DNA of 64,000 nucleotides from Mantis religiosa. Its lineage: Eukaryota > Arthropoda > Insecta > Mantodea > Mantidae. Under the pieces are notes generated by a model. That model had not been told where the DNA came from. It made no database searches and was given only the letters and a program-made list of their open reading frames with translations. Made by a program: the position numbers and the translations under genes. The stretch is taken from NCBI GenBank assembly GCA_030765055.1, contig CM060951.1:53533437-53597436 (forward strand), written 5' to 3'. This document shows positions 44,228-55,440 of this stretch, piece after piece. Each line of letters begins with the position of its first letter. Within the stretch, counting starts at the first letter, position 1.

Positions 44228-45553
44228 AATGAACTGATAATGCACTGATGAATTTCATTGAACAAGTGTATGAAACACTAGATAGTAAACAACTAGGGAT
44301 AGGCATTTTTTTAGATCTTACAAAGGCGTTTGACCTGGTTGATCACAAACTTTTACTAGTAAAATTATCCTCATATAGCATAAGGGGGTTAGCTTTAGAT
44401 TGGTTCAGATCTTATATGGAGAATAGAGAGCAATCGGTGGAAATAGAGTATTTTGATAGCGAAACGAGTGAAGTTAAAACTCAGATTTCAAGTAGCGCTA
44501 TAATGAAATATGGGGTCCCTCAAGCTTCGGTGCTTGGACCTCTTTTATTTATAGTGTACATTAATGATTTGGCAGATAATGTAGAAAACAGAACCAATAT
44601 AAATGTTACACTTTTTGCAGATGATACAAATATTTTTATCAAAGGGTTGAATAAGGAAGGGGCAGATGTACATATTGAAAATAATCTAAAATATATTCAA
44701 AAATGGTTTAGTGCCAATATGTTAATATTGAGTAAGGAGAAAACAGCAGCCCTAAGCTTCTATAATAAAATGAGTGGAAGTCAATTGTATCCAAAATTAA
44801 TGCTGGGACAAGACCAAATGCATTACGTACAAACTATCAAATTTCTGGGACTAATACTAGATGAAAATTTAAATTGGGAAACTCACATAGAGGCATTGAC
44901 GAAAAAGCTTAGTAAAATGTGTTTCTTAATGAGGGCGATTACAGGCATGTCAAGCTTGAAAGTTCGGAGAATAGTGTACTTTTCATATATACACAGTTTG
45001 TTGGCATATGGTATAATTTTGGGGGGAAATTCTAAAGACAGTATAAAAGTATTCAGATACCAAAAGAAAATAATTAGAATCATAGCAGATGTCTCAAGCA
45101 CAACTAGTTGTAAGCCATACTTCAGTAAATTAGGTATCTTACCACTGCCAAGTATATACATATATGAAACTCTTGTACATATGAAAGCAAGCCTAAGTTT
45201 ATTCAAAACAAATTCTGAAATTCATATACACAACACTAGAACAAAGAATAATTTATTTGTGAAGTCACACAAAACAAAGATGTATGAAAATAGTTTCACA
45301 TATGCTGGCTTACATCTTTACAATAAGCTACCTGAATCTATAAAAAAGATTGAATCACAACATCAATTTAAGAAATTGTTATTAAACTTCCTTAGAGCCA
45401 ATAGCTTCTACAGCGTGGATGAATTTTTAAATTTGTAAATATTTAGTTAGCTACCTTAATTATAAATATTGTACTTAGTTTTTAATTTGATGTGTCCTAT
45501 AACATGTACATGTTTTAATGGATAAATCAATAAATCAAATCAAATCAAATCAA
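44228..45553 (+). mobile_element. 5'-truncated LINE with open RT frame (CR1/L2-like)
   Basis: A single open frame (44248-45438), short 3' UTR and an (AATCA)n-type tail (AAATCAATAAATCAAATCAA). The 5' end is truncated inside the RT domain near 44228. It lies about 115 bp upstream of an Smr splice acceptor, antisense to the gene. Confidence 0.85.
44248..45438 (+). CDS. LINE reverse transcriptase, C-terminal part
   Basis: 396 codons without a stop. RT signatures: GIFLDLTKAFDLVDHKLLL with the first catalytic Asp, YGVPQASVLGPLLFIVYIND (usual PQGS has become PQAS), and LFADDTNIF with the catalytic ADD pair. LGLILDENLNWETHI (thumb/connection) follows, then a C-terminal region to KLLLNFLRANSFYSVDEFLNL. 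The endonuclease and N-terminal RT are missing because of 5' truncation, so it cannot be autonomous. The ATG at 44248 is internal to the ancestral ORF; the frame extends upstream through TDNALMNFIE. Confidence 0.85.
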   Translation: MNFIEQVYETLDSKQLGIGIFLDLTKAFDLVDHKLLLVKLSSYSIRGLALDWFRSYMENREQSVEIEYFDSETSEVKTQISSSAIMKYGVPQASVLGPLLFIVYINDLADNVENRTNINVTLFADDTNIFIKGLNKEGADVHIENNLKYIQKWFSANMLILSKEKTAALSFYNKMSGSQLYPKLMLGQDQMHYVQTIKFLGLILDENLNWETHIEALTKKLSKMCFLMRAITGMSSLKVRRIVYFSYIHSLLAYGIILGGNSKDSIKVFRYQKKIIRIIADVSSTTSCKPYFSKLGILPLPSIYIYETLVHMKASLSLFKTNSEIHIHNTRTKNNLFVKSHKTKMYENSFTYAGLHLYNKLPESIKKIESQHQFKKLLLNFLRANSFYSVDEFLNL

Positions 45554-45555
45554 AC

Positions 45556-46281
45556 ATCTCAGCACAGGCCTCGACAATACTGCGTCAGAGTGGTCAACTT
45601 AGCAGTAATGCAGTAAGGCCTTGTTTTGGCTCAAAGGAACAAATCTGCAGAAACACGGCAATGCAACGTAGCCCCTAACAGAGAAATTTACCACATCTTA
45701 CGTAGTAGCGCGTAAAAGAGTTAAATAATTCCAATTTTCTACCTTTAACACTTTATAAAGATAACTACAATGCACGTCACCTAGAAGGGAGAGCATGGGG
45801 AAGTAGCATTTTTCAAAATAAAACAACATAGATCTGCTCTACATTACTATATATAATTTCCATTGTTTAGAATTAGTGTATTACGTTTACCCACTAAAAG
45901 TTCCTTTTTCCTTCACAAATGAATACTGTGACACATAACTTTGCACAGTTCATCATCAAATATGAATAGTAATAATAGACATGGCATGAAGTAAAATTTT
46001 CCGTGCTTTAGATGACCTGATAATTCCCGTGCAAAGCCTTATAATGCAGAAACATTACATGGAAAAGGAAGTTTAAGGTTCAAATCAATGCAGCACATAG
46101 TTTTAGGACTATTTCTCCAAACAATCATCAATAAATAAACATCCCAATGCTGCCGCATTATTTCCGCTACTCAATGCTTTTGATTGCACTTAAAATTTGC
46201 TAACCTACATAGGTACCCATTAGCAAGTCGAAAGGAATTCACAATTACTATTGTCTCAGAAGTTGGCAAAGGTCGAAAGTT
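45556..46281. other. No gene seen
   Basis: AT-rich sequence between LINE tail and Harbinger element; no coding or repeat signature recognised. Confidence 0.4.
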
Positions 46282-46284
46282 TAA

Positions 46285-47216
46285 TGCCCGATTTCACCAA
46301 CAGATGTTAAAATCGACGTTAACAAACGTAACGCAACAATTGTAACAGCGCTAACAAAGCTGTCAAATTCCTTGCATTTCACCAACCTGTTTTCTGAATA
46401 TGTTAACAAACACGTGTTAACGCCAAGAAACTTGTAAATATTACAGTTATAGATGAGTCGTATTATTTTCTGAACGTACTGCGATGAGCTTTTGCTTTCA
46501 TTTTCGTCTGCACACAGCTAAAAAATGGCGGATAAAAAATCGTAAACAAAAGCCGTGAAACAAATTTCTCATCGATGGAGAAAGAATTGTTAATTGAAAT
46601 GGTGACGAAGTATAAGGATATCGTAGAAAATAAGACGGATGCGGTGAATGTAAAAGAGAAAGATGTCACGAGGGAAAAAATTGGAAACGTATTACGTAAA
46701 TTTAAAACGATGTGCGAAGAAGTACAAGTCACGAGTGACTTGAACATTTCAAGACGAAAGCTGGACAATGTATTATTCACATAATTCAGTGAATTATAAA
46801 ATGCTAAAAGTTATTAATACTTGAAGCAAAGGCGAGATCAGCATATTCCTTTCGATGTATATTCTAACCTCTCTTGTACTTCCGCAGTAACCTTCATAGC
46901 AACTTGTTTCGACACTCTATACCTCCGTAGACAATTTTCTTATGATAGTTCCTCAAAATAGTTTCTCCTCATGGGCCGTACTCTATTACGAATGCCATTT
47001 AGACGGTCTTAAATATAGCAAATCGACAACAGCTGAGTTCATGCTCGCCATCTTGACTATTTACAATTGCTAAGGGCTTAACATCAGAAATTTGACTTGT
47101 TAGTTTAACAAGAGATTTAACACGAGTGTTAAGCTAACACTTGGTGAAATGCAATTTTTGCTTTAACTATTGTTAAATCCGTGTTAAGTCTTAACATCTG
47201 TTGGTGAAATCGGGCA
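46285..47216 (+). mobile_element. PIF/Harbinger-type DNA transposon derivative
   Basis: Terminal inverted repeats TGCCCGATTTCACCAACAG / CTGTTGGTGAAATCGGGCA, extended by TGTTAAC-rich subterminal repeats. The flanking TAA duplication occurs at 46282-46284 and 47217-47219. TAA/TTA targets and an internal Myb/SANT-like frame fit PIF/Harbinger. At 932 bp with no DDE transposase it is non-autonomous. Confidence 0.8.
46575..46799 (+). pseudogene. Myb/SANT-like domain fragment of Harbinger
   Basis: The frame reads MEKELLIEMVTKYKDIVENK, TDAVNVKEKDVTREKIGNVL. This resembles the Myb/SANT-like DNA-binding protein of Harbinger elements (KELLxELVxKYxxIIENKKTDA pattern). The usual tryptophans are gone and the frame is short, so it is a relic. 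Confidence 0.55.
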
Positions 47217-49015
47217 TAAATGTGTCAGTGCTTTTGCTTCACAAACGATTTGATGGGAAGACAACATTTCTTTTCTTCGTTTTTTTTCCCTCTACTGATA
47301 AAAACTGTGATTCTGGTGAATTCTACATAGAAAGTTTAGGGAAATACAGTATTTTCTTTTACTTACTATAGGTGGTTGTTAAAAAAAAAAAAAAAAAAAA
47401 GGAAACGTCAGCTGCTGCCAATCTTTAACGAGGTAAGTTTTTGCTATTTTAGGAAATTGGCGTCAGATTCAATAAAATTTGAACTAATTTTATCTAATAT
47501 AGTTTTAAGCATTTTCTTCTCCTTCTTTGAGGCTGGGTCAAACCTTAACCACTCCCCTTGTACTTGCGTCATACGCTCGCTGGGATGAAGTACGAATGGA
47601 TTATGGGTTTAATAACGGAAACAAATTGTTACAAACTGTAACAAACCATTAAGGTCAATGGACTTGTGCGAACCGGTATTAGGATCATTAACAACAATAC
47701 AGAGAAGTCAGGATATTACTAGCACTTAAGGAAAGTTGCATTTCATATCTCAATCCCTTCTATATTCTTCCAAATGTAAACTTGATCCGCACACATGGCA
47801 TTACTAAACAGCACCAAACAAAACACGCCACAATATACAGTACGCGCTGTTATCTCAAGAGTATGCTTTATCAACGTTAGAGCCTTCAGCGTAGCCACTC
47901 CGCTATCCCCACTCATAAAATTTCCCTCTCTCTCACACACACTTGCGAGTGTTCTTGGCGCTATACGTAAGGGAACGCAAACTGAATTTTCCAAAGTTTT
48001 ATAATGCAGTTGTTGACATCACAATTACAACATGGATATTCGTATGTTACGCACATGTTTTAAGTATAGAGTATAAAAATAATTATAGTTTTTGAATTAC
48101 TTATTTTTCTGATCCAACGAAAATACCAGTAGTACATTCATATAGCTTGAATGTTACGTTAAGAGATAATTCGTCATTGTCATTGTCTTCGTCGTCTGAT
48201 TATTGCAAATGTATGATGATGGGTTCTAAAATCCCGTCACGTGCTATTTCTTTCCAAAAGTCATCTTCTTGTAGTGTATTTGATGTCTCACGCAGTTCTC
48301 CCAGACTCGTGTTCCTTGTCAATTTCTTCGTGAATAAGTCGTTCAACTTCAGTATGTTTAAAAGTATTATTATTGTTTGAAACATAATTTGAGCCCACAT
48401 TAACTCTATTGCATTGTTCTGGCAGTGGTAAGGGGGAAGGTGGTTTATAATACCTCGTGTCTCATTTCAATTGCAAGCTGATCCAGCTTATACACTTTTC
48501 CTGGTTTTTAAAAAGAAGAACAACTTAATAATGCTGCTTTCAATTCTCTAGAGTAAATACAGATTTCATAAACAAGATATAGTGTGACTAGACACGTTCT
48601 GCCAGACCAACAGGAAGTGTATTGTTTCCTCTCATCGAATTTAACAAACACGTTGACTTATTCAAAGTAATTCTTTTACCACGTCATGTAAAACGTTTTA
48701 GTTTGAGTTCTGAGTAATTACAAATACACGTACACGCATACATGCCCACTAATAATGCTATTCATTACATTGCTTACTGCGCGATGCATTGTTACAATAA
48801 AATAGTACTTTATTTGTATTAGGAAAACTATTTGAGCTAAAAATATGGCTAAATATATGGGATTTTTACGGCTATGTTAAATACATTACTCTCCACCTTC
48901 CTAATGGATCAGTTTTTTCAAAATCTGAATTTTTGTCTTAGCGCGGTAGTACTTATTAGAGATTGATTGGGTTGCCGCTCGTGCACACCACTTAGGGGGA
49001 ATGCAATACCAAAAC

Positions 49016-49253
49016 GCCCACCTCGGTAGCGTAGATGGTAACAAGTCTGTCTCACGTTCAAGAGGTCCCGAGTTCGAATCTCGGTCAGGGTGAGTTCCTG
49101 AATACGGTTTTTCCGGGGTTTTCCCTTATCCTGCAAGACGAATGTGGGGTAACTCTAAGCTCTATGGACCCTAGGCTCATTTGAGCATCATTTCACCCAT
49201 CCCATTCATCGTCCGATATGACATAACGTTGGAGGACGTAAATTACAACAACA
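49016..49253 (+). mobile_element. tRNA-derived SINE, family A, copy 4
   Basis: Carries CCTCGGTAGCGTAGATGGTA, a consensus B box in GAGTTCGAATCTCGG, and the same core and tail (GGAGGACGTAAATTACAA). It is the best-preserved promoter region of the four copies. Confidence 0.82.
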
Positions 49254-50693
49254 AAATAACACAACAGCACAGGACTCCGATTGGTTGCTCACCTAGTAGG
49301 GCTCAAGGACAAACATCACCCCATTTGAAACAGATAATAGCCACTAGCCACCAAAGGTTCAGTGTTCTGTAGTAAACACACACTAATTGCATAAAGCAAA
49401 TAGAAAATCTTCCGATGTTTGAATTCTCCCTAAATCATAAAGCCAAAGTATACACTAAAAATACCGCACCTAAACTGAATAAAACATAATAGCATATGTA
49501 CTATAGCTGTAACTTAACTTAAATTTTGCAAACAAACAAAACCACTGCTAGTGAGAATGTGTCATAGATCTCAATGTAAGAACCAGACATGAACTTACAC
49601 AAAACAGTGCAATTCTCTTGTAGCATACAACGCTGGCCTGCTGAAAGTTTGTTCATTTCTAGAATGTTAAAAAGCCGTGATAACTGGATAACTGTTTGTA
49701 CTGCAGAGTGGGTGCAAGTCACTGTCCATTAATCACACATGTGTAAGAATATACAAAAGCCCCCCCCCCCTTCATCTACCGAATTCATATGAAGTGAAAT
49801 TGATGATGTGTGCACACATTCAAACAAAATAACGCATCATGTATCACTGTTAGATGTGTGAATATGTATATGTACTCCAATTACATCTATGTATGTCAGT
49901 TCAATGTGTATGTTTTTACATAATCAGAGGTATGCACATTTTGCTTTTTCACTGAATATGTGATTATCAAAACAGTCTACCAGCACCTGCCCCCTTTCTG
50001 CGTATGCTATGCAACCGCCACAACAGCAGAAAAACAAAATACAAAAAATTGACAAGCAAAAAAATGACACTTGGAGTACGACAATTTTTATCTATTGTGT
50101 GACATCCTTGATATTGTGTGTCCCTTCTGATCCAGCACAATACAATTACAGTCCATTCTGCTTTCCCATCCCATCACCAAGGGCATTTGCCCTACCGTCC
50201 AGCATGATTTGTTATACCACCGTGCTTCAATCTCACATAAGCACTGACATTTGATTAATGATATGATAGACAGATACACGCTTTCATGCATGACAACACC
50301 ATAACACTGTTAGCATCTGTAGTTTCTAGGTGCCACTTTTGGGAAGCTGTATCACTATCTCCAAGCCCACGTTAAGAACGGACAACAAACTTGATATCAG
50401 TTCCACTTCTTTTAACATACGTGGGTATGCAACTGAATATTATTTCAAAGTACAAAACCTTAGCCGTGAAGCCGATAGTATAGTAGCATACAAGCACGAA
50501 CATTAACTACAAATGGGAAAACTGCCTTGGCACAGTGCGTTCTGAAGCTTCAACTGGTTGAGCCCAAAAGATTAAGTGGCTTTAATTCAACAGTTCACTT
50601 AAAGGGAGACCATATCATGAACATTGCTAACAATTACTTTTTAGAAATGTAAACATTCTTCCACACTATGTGTAAGCTAATATTTGGATAGAT

Positions 50694-50775
50694 AAGAGTC
50701 ATTGAAAACTTCAATGTCATGGCCAGGATTTGAGCCACGGATCTTCCGGTCTCCATCAGGTAATGTGGTAATTTT
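50694..50775 (-). mobile_element. SINE family C, copy 2 (inverted)
   Basis: Reverse complement shows GATGGAGACCGGAAGATCCG, TGGCTCAAATCCTGGCCATG and ACATTGAAGTTTTCA, matching copies at 7893 and 50890. The 5' half is missing. Confidence 0.55.
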
Positions 50776-50889
50776 AAAGCCTAGGACTTAAGTACTTACA
50801 GCATAGTAAGTGGCCACAAACGTTGTGCATTTCATTAAATGAGAACCCCTAGTAGTTTACAGGGAAGCATAGGAGTCAGTCAGAGAATT

Positions 50890-51015
50890 TGTCATGCTGG
50901 CATGTTGGCCATAGCAACTCAAGTTTAGAGCAGCCGGACGGAGACCGGAAGATTCGAGTTCCAAATTCCGGCCATGGCATTCAATGTTTCAGTCTGACTC
51001 TATTCAATTACTTTT
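50890..51015 (+). mobile_element. SINE family C, copy 3
   Basis: GCCATAGCAACTCAAGTTTA, GACGGAGACCGGAAGATTCG, a B-box-like GAGTTCCAAATTCCGG, then CCATGGCATTCAATGTTTCA. It lies about 115 bp from an oppositely oriented copy. Confidence 0.6.
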
Positions 51016-51519
51016 TAGCTTTAGTGTAGCTTTATTAATTTACTCTTTGCATAGTTTAACATTAAACGCATAATATTAATAATTTAAACATTTGTTTTAA
51101 ATGCTAATGCATCTGCCATTTTTCTCTCTATTCTGCGCCACTTCAAGAAGAAAAAAATCGTCTGCTACACCACTGGACAAAGCTGATTTAACTTTGGACT
51201 ATTTTTAGAGGAAGTCTGGTTCAACAAATTGGTACTACTGTTGCTGTGTGCTCTAGCAACACCAACTCCAATTCTCAGACCATAATACGAGTATCGATTG
51301 TAGCAAAAATGGCGACGCTCGTGGCCCAGCATTTTATGTTAGGTTATGTCCACCTAGTGAAGCATGTGTTTGTTTACTTTGATTATGTGTTTGAAGAATT
51401 AATGTAATTCACATTATAGTGGCAACTAGTGACCAACGAGTTAGTTTATAGTGAGCTTTTAACATAACATTAAGTTATAAAGTTTGTGTAAATGTATAGT
51501 AGTGTGAAATATTGTCGAA

Positions 51520-52511
51520 ATGGGTCGTTCTTGTTCTGTTCCCGACTGTAAATCTAATTATGGTAGTGAACGTCATACAACAATATTTAAGTTTACTAAA
51601 AAAATCTTTATGGGCTAAGTGGTACAGGAACATACATCGTAAACATTTTGAAGTAAATGACAAAACTGTAGTTTGTGTTCATCATTTTCAACAGACTTTG
51701 TGGTTAAGGAAGACATTATTCCAACAAATGATGGTGAAGCAATTCGTGTCCCTCGAAAAGTAACAAAATTAGTGGATGATGCCTACCCTACGATTTTTAA
51801 GAATCGGCCATCCTATCACACAGTAAAGCTCAACCAGAAAAGACGAAATCCTGAAGAACGCATGCAAAACATTTTGCTGAGAGTGAAGAGAATTTTAATA
51901 ATTGGTGTGCACAAGATGTTATTGGCAGTTTTGAGTCCTTAAAACAGAAGTGGTGAGGAAAGATTTTAACACATTCATAGTCATTATTAATGATGGTTAG
52001 TTTTGTTGTTTTCAGTAACGTTCGAGATCCCAGCTTCACTGATGTTCCTTCACTTAATGTGAACTTCAAAGTATTTCATAACCTAGAAGTGAGTGTGTTT
52101 TGCAATATTATGAACCTACCAGTGAAAAATGTTAGATGGATCTTGCAATGTGAGGGAACTGCCACCTTGAAATTTGACACATGGAGTAAACTGGACAATC
52201 TGGTGAGTTCTCTTAAATATTATAGTATAAGCAGTAGGTATGTTTTTCAGAAAAGGTAACTATGTAAACAATATAAAAGAAACTATTACTTGCTACAGAT
52301 GATGATACAGTCTAATAAGATAAAGTTTGCTTTAGAACAGCTGGAGCTAGCCTGTGCTAGTCGGATTAAATGTTCTCCAGATGTTTTGATTTGGGCTACA
52401 AACATTTCATATGCATATCCAGAAGCATATGAAACAATAAGAAAAACTAATGTATTGACACATCCTGTGTATCTAAAGCAATTTTTAACAAAGATGTACA
52501 AGCACCCCTGA
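51520..52511 (+). pseudogene. THAP-domain transposase pseudogene
   Basis: From ATG 51520: MGRSCSVPDCKSNYGSERHT. After a frameshift comes LWAKWYRNIHRKHF and VNDKTVVCVHHFQQ, giving the THAP C2CH zinc finger (CxxxxC...CxxH). A second frameshift leads to DFVVKEDIIPTNDGEAIRVP. Later blocks (about 51990-52260 and 52290-52511) include SPDVLIWATNISYAYPEAYE, similar to the region after the DNA-binding domain in P-type transposases. There are at least two frameshifts plus stops; the bulk of the catalytic domain is missing. Confidence 0.7.
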
Positions 52512-52757
52512 CATAGAACACTCACAAAAAAGAAAGTAATATAAATGAGCCTTTACTTGTCAAAGCGAAGAAGTGTGTGAAAGTTCTGGCAAACATATCC
52601 ATGAACAATTACACAAAATGTTAAATGAAAAAAAAATGTGTCTGAACACTTATCCAAGAAAGTGCAAAATAGAGAAACCAAAAGAAAAGCCAATGGTGAA
52701 CATGGTGAGGAAGGAGCTCAAACTTAGCAGCCAGTAAATATTTCAAGTTAGCTTTTC

Positions 52758-52768
52758 CGTTTTCTTTT

Positions 52769-52816
<48 letters not shown>

Positions 52817-52820
52817 TTCT
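52758..52820. repeat. (CTTT)n microsatellite
   Basis: About 13 CTTT units inside the THAP transposon; the Lys/Glu-rich antisense frame over it is an artefact. Confidence 0.9.
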
Positions 52821-53244
52821 TGTGCATGTGTTCTTGATTTTACCATTTTTGTTGTGTTGAAGAAAACCTTAACTTTTGTTTCATTTAATCATGTTTTCCT
52901 CTATGTTTTACTGTGAAAAGTGTTAAATGCTTATGAATTGTCATGCCATATAAGTTAAATTTTGATTGCAAGTATAAGTTGGAAAATACAGTGGGTCGTG
53001 CTACTCTATGTGATAAACGATTAGGATTGGTCATGGTACTTTTTATTTACGTTATTTACACCTTTTGGTTGAAAGCATAAAGTGATAAATGCTTAGGAGT
53101 TATCTTACTGCTTCTTAATATGGATTATATTATGTCCATTGTATATAGTTTCCTATTTTGCGTAACCAGAGTCGCTGGGCTTCGACGGGCGCCATCTTGG
53201 AATCTGTATTAAGGTCTGAGTATTGGAGTTGGTGTTGGCTCTAG

Positions 53245-55187
53245 CCAGTGATTTCTTTCTTGTACGATATTTTTCTCAGAATGATATTTTCAAATATAAA
53301 TACCCCGTTTCCAGAAAACCTCTTAAGTTACCTAAATTAAATTGTATTATGATAAAATAACCTTTAGTTGTTGATATGGGTCTATTTTGGCATTAATGAG
53401 ATGGTTATTGAAATTATTGCTGATACATTTTAATAAAATAATGAATAAAATAAGTGCCACATTTCTTAATAAACAAACGTATTTGATAAACGTACATCAA
53501 TGATTCTGTAAAAATGTCAGTCCGATATCGTAAGTAGTTTCCGAGATATGGGTCTTTAATTTAGCACAGGCCTTAGGAAGAGTACTCCCGTGGTGGCAAA
53601 CTATCACCCCACTTCTCCCCTTCGTGACCAAGCAAGCGGAGAATCGGTAAGGAAAACGGTTCTGCCTTATGCGTCTGTATATATGGGTGCTAGTAGCTAC
53701 TGAAGATAAGAAGAGAGATTACTAAGTTCACACCTTCGGAGTACTCAACAAGTCTGGTTTAGCAAGATTAGCTAGATAGGGGTTTTATTTCTCCTTAAGG
53801 GATTGATAATGTTATTAGAACTGTCACGTCTTGCTGGCTTTTCCCTAGAGGAATGCACTGATATAATGTATTAATACTTCTCGATCAAGTTCTTAACAAA
53901 ACATCAATTCTAATTCTCTAAGCAAATAAAAATTATCTTCATTAGTACACACTCTACATTTACAATTCTGCCTTCGATATAGTGAGTATGATTTCTTGAA
54001 TAAAAAGTCTTGGTCATTTAGTCATATTACATATATTAAAGGATGATCGACTAGGGCAGGTTAAAATAAAAATTAAAACCTTGCTACGATATATTTAGCA
54101 ATAAGTATCGTTAATCACATTTGGGGATTTTTTGTTTCATTAATAGAAATTAAAGATGTTTGGCGTGTTTAAGACAATTATCTTGCAATGGTTAGCAAAT
54201 GCTTAATCCTTATAGAAAGGATTTGCATACTTCAAAGAGAAAAGATTGCTCTATTGCCGAGAAATATGACAAAACTCCTCTATGCATAACTTTGAACAAA
54301 ATTGAGTTTTGAACAATCTTAACTGAAACCAAGAATGTCGTCCTCTTTTTTAACTAAATTATACAGTGAATGGTTAGAGAGGTTCACTCAATGTCTTGAA
54401 TTGCGGCCATTGCCGTACATCTACTATATTTGAGATGGCGTCTGCTATAGAACACGACCTACTTTATTTTTTAAACATTTGCAGTTGAAGCAGGGTAAAG
54501 AGAAATGACTGATAATGAATCGAGAGCTAAGAAAGATCCCAAATGTCAGCGAGCAAGCATGGTTTCGCCGTTTCTATTCTACTGAAGTTACTATTCGTAA
54601 GTTTGTGTACAAAATAAAAATAAAATCAATTTAAAATGCAACGTTCAAATTATAAAAGAATTTAATTATAAAGTAGCTGTCACTATGATTGGTGCTTTTC
54701 CCACTGCGCTATTATTGGAGCGGCAAATAAAAATAATGGAGAGGAAGACAAATGTATCTGTGATCGGCCCTTTTCTTTGAAATTAAACCAATCCTGGTAT
54801 TAAAAAAATATGATCAGATTAACTCAGGAGAAAATACTGCTTGCAATACGGGGAAGAAAATGAAAGAATTGGGAGCTTAAGAAAATGCTCAAAAGGGAGA
54901 AGTTTGCTAAGAGTGACTGATGTTATTTCCCTTACAATATAATATTCTGTATAGGCATATGATTAAAAGTCAATATGCGATATCTGTCAAATTTACACTG
55001 CTTGTTAGCTGGCTGTTGGGTATCAGCATTCACTTGACAGTTTCCTTTATATTGTAAAGTTATAAGGAAGGACCATTTAAATCCTGCAAATTGGAAGAGG
55101 TTATAAATAAGGTGTATTGAAGTTACAAAATAAACAAAGCAAAGTTTGAAGTATCTGAATATTCGAAATTATGCCCAACACAGCCAA
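53245..55187. other. No gene seen
   Basis: AT-rich, no ORF above 60 codons of recognisable content, no repeat structure identified. Confidence 0.4.
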
Positions 55188-55440
55188 AATTAGGGTGGTC
55201 AGCATTCTGCTATTTCAGGCCTATGATCATGGATTCAATTTCCAATTGGGGCAGGGAAATTTTTCTCCAAATAAATCCTTTCCTATCCTCCACAGAGTCC
55301 AGTAGCACTGTCTGCCCACCACAGGAACGCGAGGCAGATGAATGTCTAACCTAGTCAGTTTTGCTGCCCACATAATGTTTATGCTCGCCTTTTGGATAAG
55401 ATGAGGATTCGAGGATAATCTAAAATACAGTATTGTCACG
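55188..55440 (+). mobile_element. Possible tRNA-derived SINE remnant
   Basis: GGTGGTCAGCATTCTGCTAT resembles an A-box arm and GGATTCAATTTCC a B box, followed by GGGGCAGGGAAATTTTTCTC. No second copy is seen in the window and no target duplication is clear. Confidence 0.35.

Larger units (their letters stand above)
51257..53237 (+). mobile_element. Degenerate P-superfamily (THAP) transposon
   Basis: Terminal inverted repeats CAACACCAACTCCAATTCTC / GAGTATTGGAGTTGGTGTTG, extended by CAGACC...TAATAC. A perfect 7-bp duplication GCTCTAG flanks it at 51250-51256 and 53238-53244. It carries a frameshifted THAP-domain transposase. P elements normally make 8-bp duplications, so 7 is a little unusual. 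Confidence 0.8.

Noticed and set aside
48147..48400. Overlapping frames on both strands
   Set aside because: Minus frame (RNTSLGELRETSNTLQEDD...) faintly resembles transposon-encoded protein, but too short and isolated to name.
52621..52827. Lys/Glu-rich minus-strand frame
   Set aside because: Translation of the CTTT microsatellite.
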